A stretch of DNA of 64,000 bases from Oligoflexales bacterium. GTDB taxonomy: Bacteria; Bdellovibrionota_B; Oligoflexia; Oligoflexales; RGVZ01. This document shows positions 51,296-60,722 of this stretch, piece by piece. Both the position numbers and the translations under genes were made by a program. Each line of letters opens with the position of its first letter. Position 1 is the stretch's first letter. Where the stretch lies: contig CANLUT010000005.1 of NCBI GenBank assembly GCA_947494335.1, positions 1-64,000 on the forward strand, in the 5' to 3' direction. The notes beneath the pieces were generated by a model. The model was not told the origin of the DNA. It did not search any database and saw only the letters and a program-made list of their open reading frames with translations.

Positions 51296-53044
51296 TTAAA
51301 TGTTATCCCAACTGTACTTTTCCTGGTCAAATGCATGATCAGCTAGTGATTTAATCAGTTCATCATTGTTATTATCAATCTGATCTAGATTCTGCTGAAT
51401 TCTGCGTTTGGCGTCTTTTGAGAAAATCTCAAGAATTTCAATTTCTTGGGTGCATTTGGCGACACCATTTTCCTCTATCGACAGTGATACGCGGCTCATG
51501 ACACAGGCCATCACGTAGAGGTCAATCATGATGTCGGCCAGACGTCTGGTGGCGAACTGTTTGTTCATAATATTCTTGCCGTGTTTGCGAAGAATTGTAT
51601 CAGTTGCCGATGCGAGTTTTCTTGTCAGCTCTTCAAATAGGCGTGCCTGCTCCGCGATGGCCGGGTGGCATTTAGTCATCTCGACAGTTCCGATACCGGT
51701 GACCTGAGTCACGCGTCGCTTTGCATAATCGCTCATAATTCCGAAGCCCTTGATCGGGTCATGTAGTGCGTTGCCAAGGGCAGAGGCAAGCTCTTTTAAG
51801 CTGGTACCGACGTCATTCATGGCTGTGAGAGCAACAAACAGACGGAGAATTTCGTTTGTACCCTCAAAGATCCTGTTAATGCGCGCATTACGCATAATAC
51901 GCTCGTAAGGGAACTCACGCATGTAGCCGTTACCACCAGCGATCTGAAGGGCCTCATCAACGGTATCCCAAAGAGCCTCTGATGCAAATATTTTGGAGAT
52001 AGCTGCCTCAACGGCGTAGTCTTTGTGTCCACGATCCACAAGTCCAGCAACCATGTTAACGCAGGATTCCGTTGCATAGGCGTTAACCACCATTTTGCCA
52101 ATTTTCTGCTTGATCAGGCCAAAGTTAGCGATGGGTTGCTCGAATTGTTTCCGCTGCTTTGCCTGTTTGGTGGATTTTTCGATTAAAAACTTCATGGCCC
52201 CGACGCAGCCGCCGCCCAAGCCTGTGCGGCCACTATTGAGAATGTTCATGGCAACCTTGAAGCCAGTGCCAACCTCGCCCAGTATATTTTCATTGGGGAC
52301 TTTGACGTTAACAAAACTGATGGTCGTCGTGCTGCTAGCTCGTATTCCCATTTTGTCTTCATGGGGTCCACTGCTGACACCTGCCATGTCTTTTGTGACG
52401 ATAAAGGCTGTGATTTTTGCCTTGCCGCCTGTTTCGTTACTTTCAGTACGTGCAAAGACGGTAAAAAAGTCTGCGATACCGCCGTTGGTGATCCATATTT
52501 TTTCCCCGTTAAGGATCCAGTTGTCCCCTTCTTTGACCGCTTTTGTTTTCAAGCTGGCGGCATCTGACCCGGCATTTGCCTCAGTCAAACAGAATGCCGC
52601 GATCATTTCACCGGTTGCCAACTTCGGGAGATATTTTTTCTTTTGAGCATCGTTGCCATACAACACCAAGCCTCTCATGCCAATTGAGCTGTGGGCACCA
52701 GCAGTGAGAACAACGCTGCCGTCGTACTTGGTTAGTTCTTGAAGAACACGCGAGTAACCTGTGGCACTTAAACCTAAGCCACCAAATTCCTCCGGAATGA
52801 TCAGGCTGAAGAGACCAAATTCTTTCATTTCTTCAACGAAGCTTTTGGGAAGTTCTCCCTCGTGATCCCATTTACGAAATTCCTTGTCTCGGGATCCAAG
52901 CCATTGCTGAAATGACTGAACCAGGGTTCGCAGTGTTTCCTGCTCCTCTTTCTTCATTTTTGGAAATGGAAACAAAAGTGACTCTTCGATGCGTCCCATA
53001 CACAGCGAACGCATAAAACTGGTGTTTTCCAAAGACTCGCTCAT
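51296..53044 (-). CDS. Acyl-CoA dehydrogenase (VLCAD/ACAD9-like, ~580 residues)
   Basis: The start is ATG 53044, with AAAGGAT at the right distance; an extension to 53086 adds a basic stretch without a site. The 582-residue protein shows LTEANAGSDAASLKTKAV (substrate/FAD motif), a middle RKQFEQPIANFGLIKQKI region, and the catalytic Glu in IFEGTNEILRLFVA, followed by a ~180-residue C-terminal domain. This is the long-chain type (human VLCAD/ACAD9 style). It complements the other acyl-CoA dehydrogenase at 31 kb, and both suggest fatty acid oxidation. Confidence 0.93.
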   Translation of the reverse strand: MSESLENTSFMRSLCMGRIEESLLFPFPKMKKEEQETLRTLVQSFQQWLGSRDKEFRKWDHEGELPKSFVEEMKEFGLFSLIIPEEFGGLGLSATGYSRVLQELTKYDGSVVLTAGAHSSIGMRGLVLYGNDAQKKKYLPKLATGEMIAAFCLTEANAGSDAASLKTKAVKEGDNWILNGEKIWITNGGIADFFTVFARTESNETGGKAKITAFIVTKDMAGVSSGPHEDKMGIRASSTTTISFVNVKVPNENILGEVGTGFKVAMNILNSGRTGLGGGCVGAMKFLIEKSTKQAKQRKQFEQPIANFGLIKQKIGKMVVNAYATESCVNMVAGLVDRGHKDYAVEAAISKIFASEALWDTVDEALQIAGGNGYMREFPYERIMRNARINRIFEGTNEILRLFVALTAMNDVGTSLKELASALGNALHDPIKGFGIMSDYAKRRVTQVTGIGTVEMTKCHPAIAEQARLFEELTRKLASATDTILRKHGKNIMNKQFATRRLADIMIDLYVMACVMSRVSLSIEENGVAKCTQEIEILEIFSKDAKRRIQQNLDQIDNNNDELIKSLADHAFDQEKYSWDNI

Positions 53045-53209
53045 GACCAAAATCCTTTCTCTCGTATGTTTACCCCTCGAAAACACCTCTATTGTGCCAT
53101 TAACAGTGACCTTTTCCTAGGCGTGAGCCCCCAATTTGTCAAAACACCAAATTCGGCGTCTCAGATTATTTATGCACGGTCCGATCTAAGCCTTGTGGAG
53201 GGGGGCTAA

Positions 53210-54577
53210 GTGCGAATATCAGAAGGAACAATTCATCTGGAGGCGTTAAGAGAAGCCAAGTTTGTGGCTTTTGGCATTTGCGTGTTTTTGGCGGTGCTGG
53301 TTCCGGGTCTTTTCTTCTACAAATCGATTGTTGGTGGAGCATCTAAGTCGACTGCGGCCTCCGTTGACGTGGCCGTCAGGGCGCGACATGAGGCCGTTCT
53401 TGAAAATTTGAATCAACAGATCAATTTTTTCGCAACCGGCGTATGGTCGAAAGCAGGTCGCGCGGGCTCTCTAGCTATTAATCGTGATTTCTTCGATGCT
53501 AGTTCTTTGGATGTGATCATGATTTTTGACCAGGATCGGAAGGTGCTCGACGCGATTAGGCGGCTGCCTGGAGTCAGCGGATATTCTTCAATAAATCAAA
53601 ATGAGGCAGCGGATCTGGTTCCAGTTGATTCAGGATTTTTTGATGCGGTCAGAGATGATAAGGTCATATCGGGTGTCATCGACTTCGGTAGTCAATCTTT
53701 TGTGATGGCTATTCGTGAGATAAAAACAGAGAAGGGTGCGAAGTTTCTTCTAATAGCCCGACCCTATGATTTTGGACGCCTAAAAGTTGACGAGGCCAAA
53801 CTGCGTGATTCCTATTTTGGAGAGATTCCAAATGCGGAAAATTTCCGAACCTTCAGACTTGCCGACGACGTCTCCCTTGGTGATGTTGCCAAGCAAAGTA
53901 TGGTGTCTGCAATTCAAAATAGAGGCTGGTCATTTTCTCTCAAGGGAAACCAAAGCGTTGTTTATACCGTCATCGATGATCTTCTAAAACGTCCGGCCTT
54001 GATGGTGCAGACACCGTGTTCTCTGCCTGCTTATTTGACCTCGAGTGACTACTATCGCAACTTTTTTGGCACCTCTCTCTTCGCAGGTTTAATTGGATGG
54101 TGGCTGCTTCGCCGCAGCGATCTGAAAAGTCGAAGCAAGACTAGGCGTTTCGATGGATTAGCGGGTCTTTCCAAGGAAAACATCAGGATTCTCGTTGAGT
54201 CGTTTCCTGGTTTTGCGTTTGTTATCACGCCTGATATGAAATACTTCGCTGCAAGTCGGGTACTGGCGGGTGTTACAGGCCAGGAACCCTCAGAGTTTGT
54301 CGGGCGAAGTTACGGTGATGTGTGTAGTGAGTCTGATGACGGATTGCTCGGTAAGGCATTTGCCGATCTTCGAGATCGGGGGCACTGGCCTCCGGTGCGA
54401 AATGTCAGTCATTCGGTCCAGGGACTCGGTGAGAGCCATCAGTTTTCAGCCTCAGCACATTTTCTGAGTAAGCAGGATATGATGCTCGTCCTTCTCTCCA
54501 AAAAAGAAAGCGCGCAAAGTGCGCGCTCGTCAGATAAATCATCGAAATCAAAAAAAGCCGATTCTGCGGTTGCCTGA
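53210..54577 (+). CDS. Membrane sensor with CHASE4-like periplasmic domain and C-terminal PAS-like domain, no output domain
   Basis: Start GTG 53210, preceded by GGAGGGGGG. The 455-residue protein has two membrane helices (about 20-42 and 282-300) enclosing a ~240-residue periplasmic domain with a CHASE4-like beginning. A cytoplasmic PAS-like domain follows (residues ~325-435, LVESFPGFAFVITPDMKYFAASRVLAGVTG). No kinase, GGDEF, EAL or DNA-binding output is present. It ends in a Ser/Lys-rich tail whose codons double as the terminator of the opposing PilZ gene. It may signal through an interacting protein. Domain calls are by pattern and need confirmation. Confidence 0.72.
   Translation: MRISEGTIHLEALREAKFVAFGICVFLAVLVPGLFFYKSIVGGASKSTAASVDVAVRARHEAVLENLNQQINFFATGVWSKAGRAGSLAINRDFFDASSLDVIMIFDQDRKVLDAIRRLPGVSGYSSINQNEAADLVPVDSGFFDAVRDDKVISGVIDFGSQSFVMAIREIKTEKGAKFLLIARPYDFGRLKVDEAKLRDSYFGEIPNAENFRTFRLADDVSLGDVAKQSMVSAIQNRGWSFSLKGNQSVVYTVIDDLLKRPALMVQTPCSLPAYLTSSDYYRNFFGTSLFAGLIGWWLLRRSDLKSRSKTRRFDGLAGLSKENIRILVESFPGFAFVITPDMKYFAASRVLAGVTGQEPSEFVGRSYGDVCSESDDGLLGKAFADLRDRGHWPPVRNVSHSVQGLGESHQFSASAHFLSKQDMMLVLLSKKESAQSARSSDKSSKSKKADSAVA
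54500..54527 (-). terminator. Intrinsic terminator of the PilZ gene, inside the facing sensor gene
   Basis: On the minus strand AGCGCGC (54527-54521), loop ACTTT and GCGCGCT (54515-54509) form a 7-bp all-GC-core stem followed by TTCTTTTTT (54508-54500). This is a textbook intrinsic terminator, ~50 bases past the PilZ stop, and lies within the last ~25 codons of the sensor gene, where it encodes an SAQSARS-type tail. Confidence 0.82.
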
Positions 54578-55027
54578 TTAGCCGGCACGTCTTTGAGACG
54601 CAGCGCCACTATTCTTGCCGCCATATCGCCGAATAAAGTCATCCAAAATTTTACGCTGACTATCACTGAACTGGGTGAATTGAATGCCCATACCAACGTT
54701 GACATCCGAGCGATTGGCAATCGGAGCCTGACTCCAGATGACTCGCCCCTTGGTTCGCAGCGTTTCCTTGCTGTCAGGAATTGTGAAGGTCAATTCAATT
54801 TCTGATCCAGAGTTTAGTGGGCTTTTCGTCTCAATAAAAACGCCACCTGTGCCGAGGTCTCGGCAAAAGTCGAACAAGTAATGTCCTTCGGCCTTATAGT
54901 CCACCAAAAGTTGAATGGGGACTCTGTGGTCGTTGCGATCTGCGGCGGAGCTTGAAGAGTTTTTATGATCGTTGTCAGGAGCCGTTTCATTATTCTTTGA
55001 ACGGACCTTCGATGATTTCTTGCTCAT
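54578..55027 (-). CDS. PilZ-domain protein (c-di-GMP-binding family, plant-type PilZ)
   Basis: ATG 55027 follows CAGGAGAAATC. The 149-residue protein has a Ser/Asn-rich N-terminus (~30 residues) and a PilZ domain (DHRVPIQLLVDY... FCRDLGTGGVFIETKSPL...). The usual RxxxR half of the c-di-GMP site is only partly present (R then P-I-Q-L-L), while the D/NxSxxG half reads DLGTGG. So binding is uncertain. The domain type is that seen in myxobacterial and related 'delta' proteins. It faces the CHASE4/PAS-like sensor. Confidence 0.82.
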   Translation of the reverse strand: MSKKSSKVRSKNNETAPDNDHKNSSSSAADRNDHRVPIQLLVDYKAEGHYLFDFCRDLGTGGVFIETKSPLNSGSEIELTFTIPDSKETLRTKGRVIWSQAPIANRSDVNVGMGIQFTQFSDSQRKILDDFIRRYGGKNSGAASQRRAG

Positions 55028-55061
55028 GATTTCTCCTGAATGCTATGGGCCTGATAAAACA

Positions 55062-56117
55062 TTATTCTGATGCCTGCGGGCGTTTGATGCGATTAACTCC
55101 GCCCGCCCGTAACAGCTTTTTGACCAGAGCATTGTGTTCACCCAAAGATTTGGAGAATGCATGGCGCGTCTGGTCAGCGCTATCCAACACATAATAATAA
55201 TAACCCAGATTTGTGGGGTTCAGAACTGCCTCAAGACTTGAGCGAGAAACGGCGCCAATGGCGGTGGGCGGTAACCCGCGATGAATACGGGTGTTGTATG
55301 GATTATTTTTATTTTTGAGGTCCTTCCACCTGATGTCGCCGTCATAATTGTCAATGCCGTAAATGACAGCCGCATCTATTCCAAGAACGTCGCCTTTTTT
55401 CAATCGTGACCAAATGACCTCTGCAATGATGGGTTTTTCCTCGTCGCGCATAGTTTCTAGTTCAATCAGCGAGGCGAAAGTCACAGCTTGATTCAAAGTA
55501 AGTCCGACCTTTGTCAACTGAGTCTCGTAGTCCGGTGGTATTTTCTCAAAAAACGTTTTCACAGTTTTCCGGTAAAATTCCTCTGCCGAAGGGAGCTTTT
55601 CGAATGAATACGTTGCTGGGTAAGTGTAGCCCTCGAGACTTGTCGATTTGACACCGAGACTACGAATGAAAGTTTTGTCTCGAACCAGCCGCTGTAGGTC
55701 TTTGATTTTTCCCACGCCCTTGGTCGCTAAACGATTATTTAACATCTGTAAGGTAAAGCCTTCGGGAATGATCACTTGCAGAACCAATGGTACATAAATT
55801 TCACCGCGTTTCATTTTATCGACAATGGCCTCAGGCGAAATCTCTCCCTTGAATTGATATGTCCCAGCCTGGAGCTTGGGATAATCGCGGTTCAATTTCA
55901 TCCACACGACGAAGAGGTCTGAGCTCGTGATGGCATTCTTATCTTCGAGTTGTTGCGAGAGCAGTCTGAGCGGCATGCCGGGCTTAAGTTCAACGATGAC
56001 ATCGCCGCCTAGTTTTACAGGCTCAGACTGCCACGAATTCAGGTACTGAAAACCGGCAACGACGGCGCCAAATCCGAAAAGCGCTACTACGAGCAGGAAC
56101 TTAAAAAAGGCTTTCAT
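55062..56117 (-). CDS. mltG: Endolytic murein transglycosylase MltG
   Basis: ATG 56117 is preceded by GGAGGAGC. One N-terminal membrane helix (residues ~5-22) precedes a ~330-residue periplasmic part of the YceG/MltG family: a LysM-like subdomain with FTLQMLNNRLA, then the catalytic region FASLIELETMRDEEKPIIAEVIWSRLKKGDVLGIDAAVIYG. The catalytic Glu lies in LIELET. It cuts nascent glycan strands and is a candidate terminator of elongation. The C-terminal NPTNLGYYYYVLD and HAFSKSLGEHN stretches are typical. Confidence 0.94.
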   Translation of the reverse strand: MKAFFKFLLVVALFGFGAVVAGFQYLNSWQSEPVKLGGDVIVELKPGMPLRLLSQQLEDKNAITSSDLFVVWMKLNRDYPKLQAGTYQFKGEISPEAIVDKMKRGEIYVPLVLQVIIPEGFTLQMLNNRLATKGVGKIKDLQRLVRDKTFIRSLGVKSTSLEGYTYPATYSFEKLPSAEEFYRKTVKTFFEKIPPDYETQLTKVGLTLNQAVTFASLIELETMRDEEKPIIAEVIWSRLKKGDVLGIDAAVIYGIDNYDGDIRWKDLKNKNNPYNTRIHRGLPPTAIGAVSRSSLEAVLNPTNLGYYYYVLDSADQTRHAFSKSLGEHNALVKKLLRAGGVNRIKRPQASE

Positions 56118-56380
56118 GCTGCTCCTCCGCAATCTCTGTGGGGGTCTAACTATCTAATATACCACGGCAAGAGTTGCGGCTTGGAATGGGTCGCAGCTGC
56201 GGATCCAGGAGTCGGTTCTAACATGAGGCTAATTTAGCGAAATTATTTAATATTCTTTAAAAATATTAACATTGATTTTAATTTATAAAGATTATATAGG
56301 AAGGCGGTTGGAATGTGTTCAATAAGTAGGCTTGGCGACGCTCCCTGTGGCATCGCCGGGATTTTGAAAGGGCGTGGTTC

Positions 56381-57127
56381 GTGCTTTGGAAGATTCAACC
56401 GTCTCGTTACAGTGGCGCTGCAGATGTGGAGGCCAGACTTGGCTACAAATTTGCCAAGCGTGATGCGTTGTACGAATCGTTGACCCACCGCTCTGCGTTC
56501 GTCGGACTTGATGAGCTAACCACAAATGCTCTTCAGCATCGCCCTTGGAACGAACGATTGGAGTTTCTTGGAGACTCTGTAATCAGCTTGGTGGTGAGCG
56601 AATGCTTGTTAGCCGCAGATGGGGCTTTGAGCGAAGGCGAAATGTCTCGCATTCGCGCAGCGGTAGTCTGTGAAGCAAACTTGGCGCGTATTGCGCGTGA
56701 AAAATTAGATATATCTTCGGCTCTAGTTTTAGGTCCAAGTGAACTTGCATCGGGTGGACGTGAGAAGACTAGTTTATTAGCCGACGCTCTCGAAGCTGTT
56801 CTTGGTGCTGTGTTTACTGATGGTGGTTGGGAGGCTGCCCGTCGGGTCGTCCAGTCTCTTTTGAGTGATGAGCTGACCGGCAATCCTCGTCGATTTCTAG
56901 ATGGGGACGCAAAAACAGCGTTTCAGGAGTTGGCTCAAGAAAAGCTCCGCGTTACCCCGACCTACGCAGTCATATCGGAAAAAGGTCCTGCTCATCAAAA
57001 AGCATTTGAGGTGATTGCCCGTCTTGGAGATGAAGAGTGGGGGCGCGCCTGGGGGGCAAGCAAGAAGGAAGCCGCCCAACTTGCAGCCAGGTCAGCTTTG
57101 AGTCGCATGAAGGAGTTATCGCCATGA
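56381..57127 (+). CDS. rnc: Ribonuclease III
   Basis: The start is GTG 56381, 8-10 bases after GAAAGGG. The 248-residue enzyme has the RNase III signature NERLEFLGDSVISLVVS with catalytic Glu/Asp, the second acidic site LLADALEAVLGAVFTDGG, and a C-terminal double-stranded RNA-binding domain (FQELAQEKLRVTPTYAVISEKGPAHQKAFEV). It processes rRNA and other double-stranded RNA. The stop overlaps der by four bases (ATGA). Confidence 0.96.
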   Translation: MLWKIQPSRYSGAADVEARLGYKFAKRDALYESLTHRSAFVGLDELTTNALQHRPWNERLEFLGDSVISLVVSECLLAADGALSEGEMSRIRAAVVCEANLARIAREKLDISSALVLGPSELASGGREKTSLLADALEAVLGAVFTDGGWEAARRVVQSLLSDELTGNPRRFLDGDAKTAFQELAQEKLRVTPTYAVISEKGPAHQKAFEVIARLGDEEWGRAWGASKKEAAQLAARSALSRMKELSP

Positions 57128-58659
57128 TCAAAGGCACGATCGCTATTGTTGGGCGCCCAAACGTTGGTAAGTCGACGCTGTTTAATGCGCTAACCAGAAC
57201 GCGTAACGCTCTTGTCGATGACCGCCCGGGTGTCACAAGGGATCGTCTTTATGGGACCGTATATTTCGATGACATGGAAGAGCATGGCTGCATGGTGATC
57301 GATACGGGCGGTTTTGAAACGGAAGATCTTTACTACCAGCCATTCACAGAAAATATCGTTTGGCAGCAGACAGAAACCGCGATTGATGAAGCGGATGTAG
57401 TCGTACTTGTCCTTGATGGAAAATCCGGCGTACATCCTCACGACGAAGAGCTCGTGAGGCATCTTGCCAAAAAAGAGAAGCCCGTTCTTTATGTCGTCAA
57501 CAAGGTTGATATTCGAGAACATGAAGATCGCGTTTACGATTTTTATAGTCTGGGCGTGGATCAGTTCATTGTTACATCGGCGGCACACATGCGCGGCATG
57601 GATGAACTTCTAGAGGCCGTCGAACAGAAATTTAACGCCATGGATGATTTGCGAGCGGATCGGCGTTATCAAAACATGCGTGGTACGAGAATCGCGCTTG
57701 TTGGAAGGCCAAACGCCGGTAAGTCATCTATTTTGAACCGTCTCATTGGCGAAGAACGAAGTCTTGTCAGTGAGGTGGCGGGCACAACTCGTGACTCGAT
57801 TGACACGCCTCTGGTTTATAACAATAAAAACTACGTTTTGGTCGATACAGCGGGTATTCGCCGGAGAAGTCGCATTAACGACAAGGTCGAGTCCCTTAGT
57901 GTCATGCGCAGCATGCAGGCGATTGAACGAGCTGACGTTGTCTTGTTGGTTCTTGATGCGACGCAAATGCTAACCGATCAGGATGCAAGAATCGCCTCTA
58001 TGGCAGCCGAGCAGTATAAAGCCATGGCGATCATCGTTAACAAATGGGACTTGGTTGAAAACAAATCGTCAAACACTGCAAAAGAATACACGGAGTTTCT
58101 GCGCTACAAGCTCAAGCTCCTATCTTGGGTCCCAGTTTTATATGTTTCGTGCCTGGAGAATCAGCGCATTCATCAGATTATGCAGCTAGTAGAGAATATC
58201 GTGGCTCAGTATGAACACCGTGTCGATACCCGCTCAGTCAATCAATCTCTGCACACCATGGCTCATGAGCACACTCCGGCCCTGATTCGCAAAACCAGTA
58301 AGCGTGTTAAGTTCTACTACGGCACTCAGGTGCGGACGGCTCCGCCAACTTTGCTCGTTTTCTCAAATGTGGCCCGCGAAATTCAGGAAGGCTACAAACG
58401 CTACATGATCAATCGTTTCCGCGAGGAGCTAGGATTTACGGATGTGCCGCTGCGCCTTATTTTCCGAAGTAAGGAAGATCAAAAGAAGCGCAAGCAGGAA
58501 GAGATTGCGCGCATGTCCCGGCAGTATGATCCGGGCAACCGTAAGCCTAATGCGGCATCAAATAAGCCACTCAGCTGGACTTCGGATCAACTACCAGAAT
58601 TTGATGTGAAGGAAGCATCGGGATACGAATTCGAAGTCGATGGCGCATTCGAAGAATAA
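57124..58659 (+). CDS. der: Ribosome biogenesis GTPase Der
   Basis: ATG 57124 overlaps the rnc stop. The 511-residue protein has two tandem G domains: GRPNVGKSTLFNAL with DTGGFE and NKVD, and GRPNAGKSSILNRL with DTAGIRRRSRIND and NKWD. A KH-like C-terminal domain follows (HTPALIRKTSKRVKFYYGTQVRTAPPTLLVFSN). Der acts in late assembly of the 50S subunit. A ~70-residue acidic/basic C-terminal tail exceeds the usual length. The rnc-der pairing of rRNA processing and ribosome assembly is sensible. Confidence 0.96.
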   Translation: MIKGTIAIVGRPNVGKSTLFNALTRTRNALVDDRPGVTRDRLYGTVYFDDMEEHGCMVIDTGGFETEDLYYQPFTENIVWQQTETAIDEADVVVLVLDGKSGVHPHDEELVRHLAKKEKPVLYVVNKVDIREHEDRVYDFYSLGVDQFIVTSAAHMRGMDELLEAVEQKFNAMDDLRADRRYQNMRGTRIALVGRPNAGKSSILNRLIGEERSLVSEVAGTTRDSIDTPLVYNNKNYVLVDTAGIRRRSRINDKVESLSVMRSMQAIERADVVLLVLDATQMLTDQDARIASMAAEQYKAMAIIVNKWDLVENKSSNTAKEYTEFLRYKLKLLSWVPVLYVSCLENQRIHQIMQLVENIVAQYEHRVDTRSVNQSLHTMAHEHTPALIRKTSKRVKFYYGTQVRTAPPTLLVFSNVAREIQEGYKRYMINRFREELGFTDVPLRLIFRSKEDQKKRKQEEIARMSRQYDPGNRKPNAASNKPLSWTSDQLPEFDVKEASGYEFEVDGAFEE

Positions 58660-58707
58660 GAATTAAAATAATGTCGACGATCTTTGGCTGATGGAGGATT
58701 TTTCATC

Positions 58708-59343
58708 ATGAAGCCGTTTTTTTTCGTTTGCTTGGTTATTGTTTTTTCGTTGATGGGGTGTGCGGTGGGCCGGATTGAAGAGCCAAAATTTGATTTGATT
58801 GAGCGTTCTGGTGATTTCGAGATTCGTCAATACGCTCCAACCATTGTGGCCGAAACGACGGTAGATGGAGATTTTTACGACGCGCCCAATGAGGGGTTCA
58901 GGCGACTGGCGGGATATATATTTGGTAAAAATAAATCTAAAGATAAGATTGCCATGACCGCTCCCGTATCCATGACTGACAGTGCATCGCAGAAAATTGC
59001 CATGACAGCGCCCGTGTCCCAGGTTTCATCTCCCACTCAAAGTGGTGTAAATCAATGGCTTATTACGTTCACCATGCCGAGCTCGTACACGATGGAGAGC
59101 CTGCCCACGCCTGAAGATTCGCGTGTGCGTTTGAAGCAGGTATCGGGCTACAAAGCAGCTGTTTTAAAATTCAGTGGATTTAACAGTGACGATAAGGTCA
59201 AGAAAAGTACCGAACTTTTACAGGCCTTCATGCGCGAGCGAAATTTAAAACCCGCGAGCGCACCCATGTATGCCCGTTATAATCCGCCCTGGACGCCATG
59301 GTTTATGCGGCGACATGAGTTGATCATTCCAATAGTCCAGTGA
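58708..59343 (+). CDS. SOUL heme-binding family lipoprotein
   Basis: ATG 58708 is 10-14 bases after TGGAGGA. A signal ends at LMGC (lipobox). The 211-residue protein then matches the SOUL/HEBP family: FDLIERSGDFEIRQYAPTIVAET near the N-terminus, IAMTAPVSM twice, and FTMPSSYTMESLPTPED. Animal SOUL proteins bind heme; bacterial secreted forms are not well characterised. The repeat of KIAMTAPV blocks (two successive copies) is typical of the family. Confidence 0.9.
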   Translation: MKPFFFVCLVIVFSLMGCAVGRIEEPKFDLIERSGDFEIRQYAPTIVAETTVDGDFYDAPNEGFRRLAGYIFGKNKSKDKIAMTAPVSMTDSASQKIAMTAPVSQVSSPTQSGVNQWLITFTMPSSYTMESLPTPEDSRVRLKQVSGYKAAVLKFSGFNSDDKVKKSTELLQAFMRERNLKPASAPMYARYNPPWTPWFMRRHELIIPIVQ

Positions 59344-59384
59344 GCTCGTTCAAGGGCTTCGTCAAGTGACTGAATAAATAGATT

Positions 59385-60722
59385 TTATGCCTTTATTTGG
59401 GAAAGACTGGCGTCAAGTAGACGCACCGCAATATCAATTTCGTGTTTGCCGCAAACCAGTGGCGGAGCAAATCTTATTGTTGATTGCCCGCAACCCAAAA
59501 GTAACAGACCTTTGCGGAAGGCAATCTGTTCAAGTTCAGCCATCATCTCAGGAACGGGTCGCCCTGTGGCGGGGTCTCGCAGTTCCATTCCAATCATAAA
59601 GCCAGGTCCCCTGACATCTGCGATTACTGGATGCTTAGTTGATAGATCTTTTAAACGTTTTGACAAGTAGGCCCCGTTTTCGCGAATCTCGGGCAGAAGT
59701 GTTTCAACCACGTCAAGCGTGGCGACAGCTGCGGCACAACTTACATTATTTCCCCCAAATGTACTGCCGTGAGTTCCTCGTCCCCAGGTCATGACTGAGT
59801 CTTTTGCAATAATGGCGCCAATTGGAAGTCCTGATCCAAGGCCTTTGGCGGAGGTGATAATATCAGGCGCCACATCAAAATATTCAGCAGCAAACATATG
59901 CCCCGTTCTACCCACGCCCGATTGAATTTCATCAAAGACTAGGAGAATACCTTCCTCATCACAGAGTTCACGTAGTCCCTTCAAAAACGAGAGCGGCGGC
60001 GTCACGTAACCACCTTCGCCCTGAATAGGTTCTACAAAAATTGCGGCTAACTCGGTGGGCGCCATGACGCGATCAAAAATTGTTCTTCGAATGTCTTCGA
60101 TCGCCTTTAAGCCAAACTCCTCTTCAGTCATTCCTTTGGGGCAATCTGTGGGATTTGGAAACTTTCCGTGTACGACCCCTGGAATGAAAGGGCCAAAATG
60201 ATCACGGTATTTAACTTTTGATGCCGTGAGGCTCAATGCGCCCAAGGTCCGCCCATGAAATCCGCCGTAAAAAGACATAAAGCCTTTACGCTTTGTGTGG
60301 TAGCGAGCCAGTTTCATGGCCCCTTCGATCGCCTCGGTTCCAGTGTTGGCAAGAAATATCTTTTTTTGTCCCATTTGTGGAACGTAGGAGCCAAGCTTTT
60401 CCATAAGACGAGTGTAAGCTTCAGTGTAAAAATCAGTGCCGCAAATGTGCCAAACACGCTCGATCGCTTCTTTAACAGCGCCCATAACATGGGGGTGGGC
60501 ATAGCCGGTGCTGCTAACGGCAATGCCTGCCATCATGTCGAGGAAGCGATTGCCATCGACATCATCAATAAAGCAACCTTGGCCGCGATCGGCTACAAGT
60601 GCGTACTCTTTAATCAAAGATGGTGATGCAAACGCGGCATCGCGCGCAATGATGGCTCGGCCAAGTGGTCCAGGAAGTTCAGTTTTAATCATGGGCTCAA
60701 GTGCGTTTTTATTATTCATCAT
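59385..60722 (-). CDS. Class III pyridoxal phosphate aminotransferase (acetylornithine / 4-aminobutyrate type)
   Basis: The start is ATG 60722, six bases after GGAGA; ATG 60719 or 60728 are near alternatives. The 445-residue enzyme shows the family's PLP pattern: FYGGFHGRTLGALSLTASK, IFVEPIQGEGG, FDEIQSGVGRTG, and the Schiff-base Lys in ITSAKGLGSGLPIGA, then GSTFGGNNVSCAAAVA. It is closest in style to 4-aminobutyrate and acetylornithine aminotransferases. Substrate cannot be decided from the motifs. It stands alone between SOUL and peptidase genes. Confidence 0.9.
   Translation of the reverse strand: MMNNKNALEPMIKTELPGPLGRAIIARDAAFASPSLIKEYALVADRGQGCFIDDVDGNRFLDMMAGIAVSSTGYAHPHVMGAVKEAIERVWHICGTDFYTEAYTRLMEKLGSYVPQMGQKKIFLANTGTEAIEGAMKLARYHTKRKGFMSFYGGFHGRTLGALSLTASKVKYRDHFGPFIPGVVHGKFPNPTDCPKGMTEEEFGLKAIEDIRRTIFDRVMAPTELAAIFVEPIQGEGGYVTPPLSFLKGLRELCDEEGILLVFDEIQSGVGRTGHMFAAEYFDVAPDIITSAKGLGSGLPIGAIIAKDSVMTWGRGTHGSTFGGNNVSCAAAVATLDVVETLLPEIRENGAYLSKRLKDLSTKHPVIADVRGPGFMIGMELRDPATGRPVPEMMAELEQIAFRKGLLLLGCGQSTIRFAPPLVCGKHEIDIAVRLLDASLSQIKA

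Noticed and set aside
52095-52646. 183-residue plus-strand frame inside the second acyl-CoA dehydrogenase
   Set aside because: Hydrophobic-looking product arises from the complement of the acyl-CoA dehydrogenase core; no independent evidence.
56272-56298. TTGATT and TATATA upstream of rnc
   Set aside because: Spacing is 15 bases in a very A/T-rich stretch where such matches are expected by chance.
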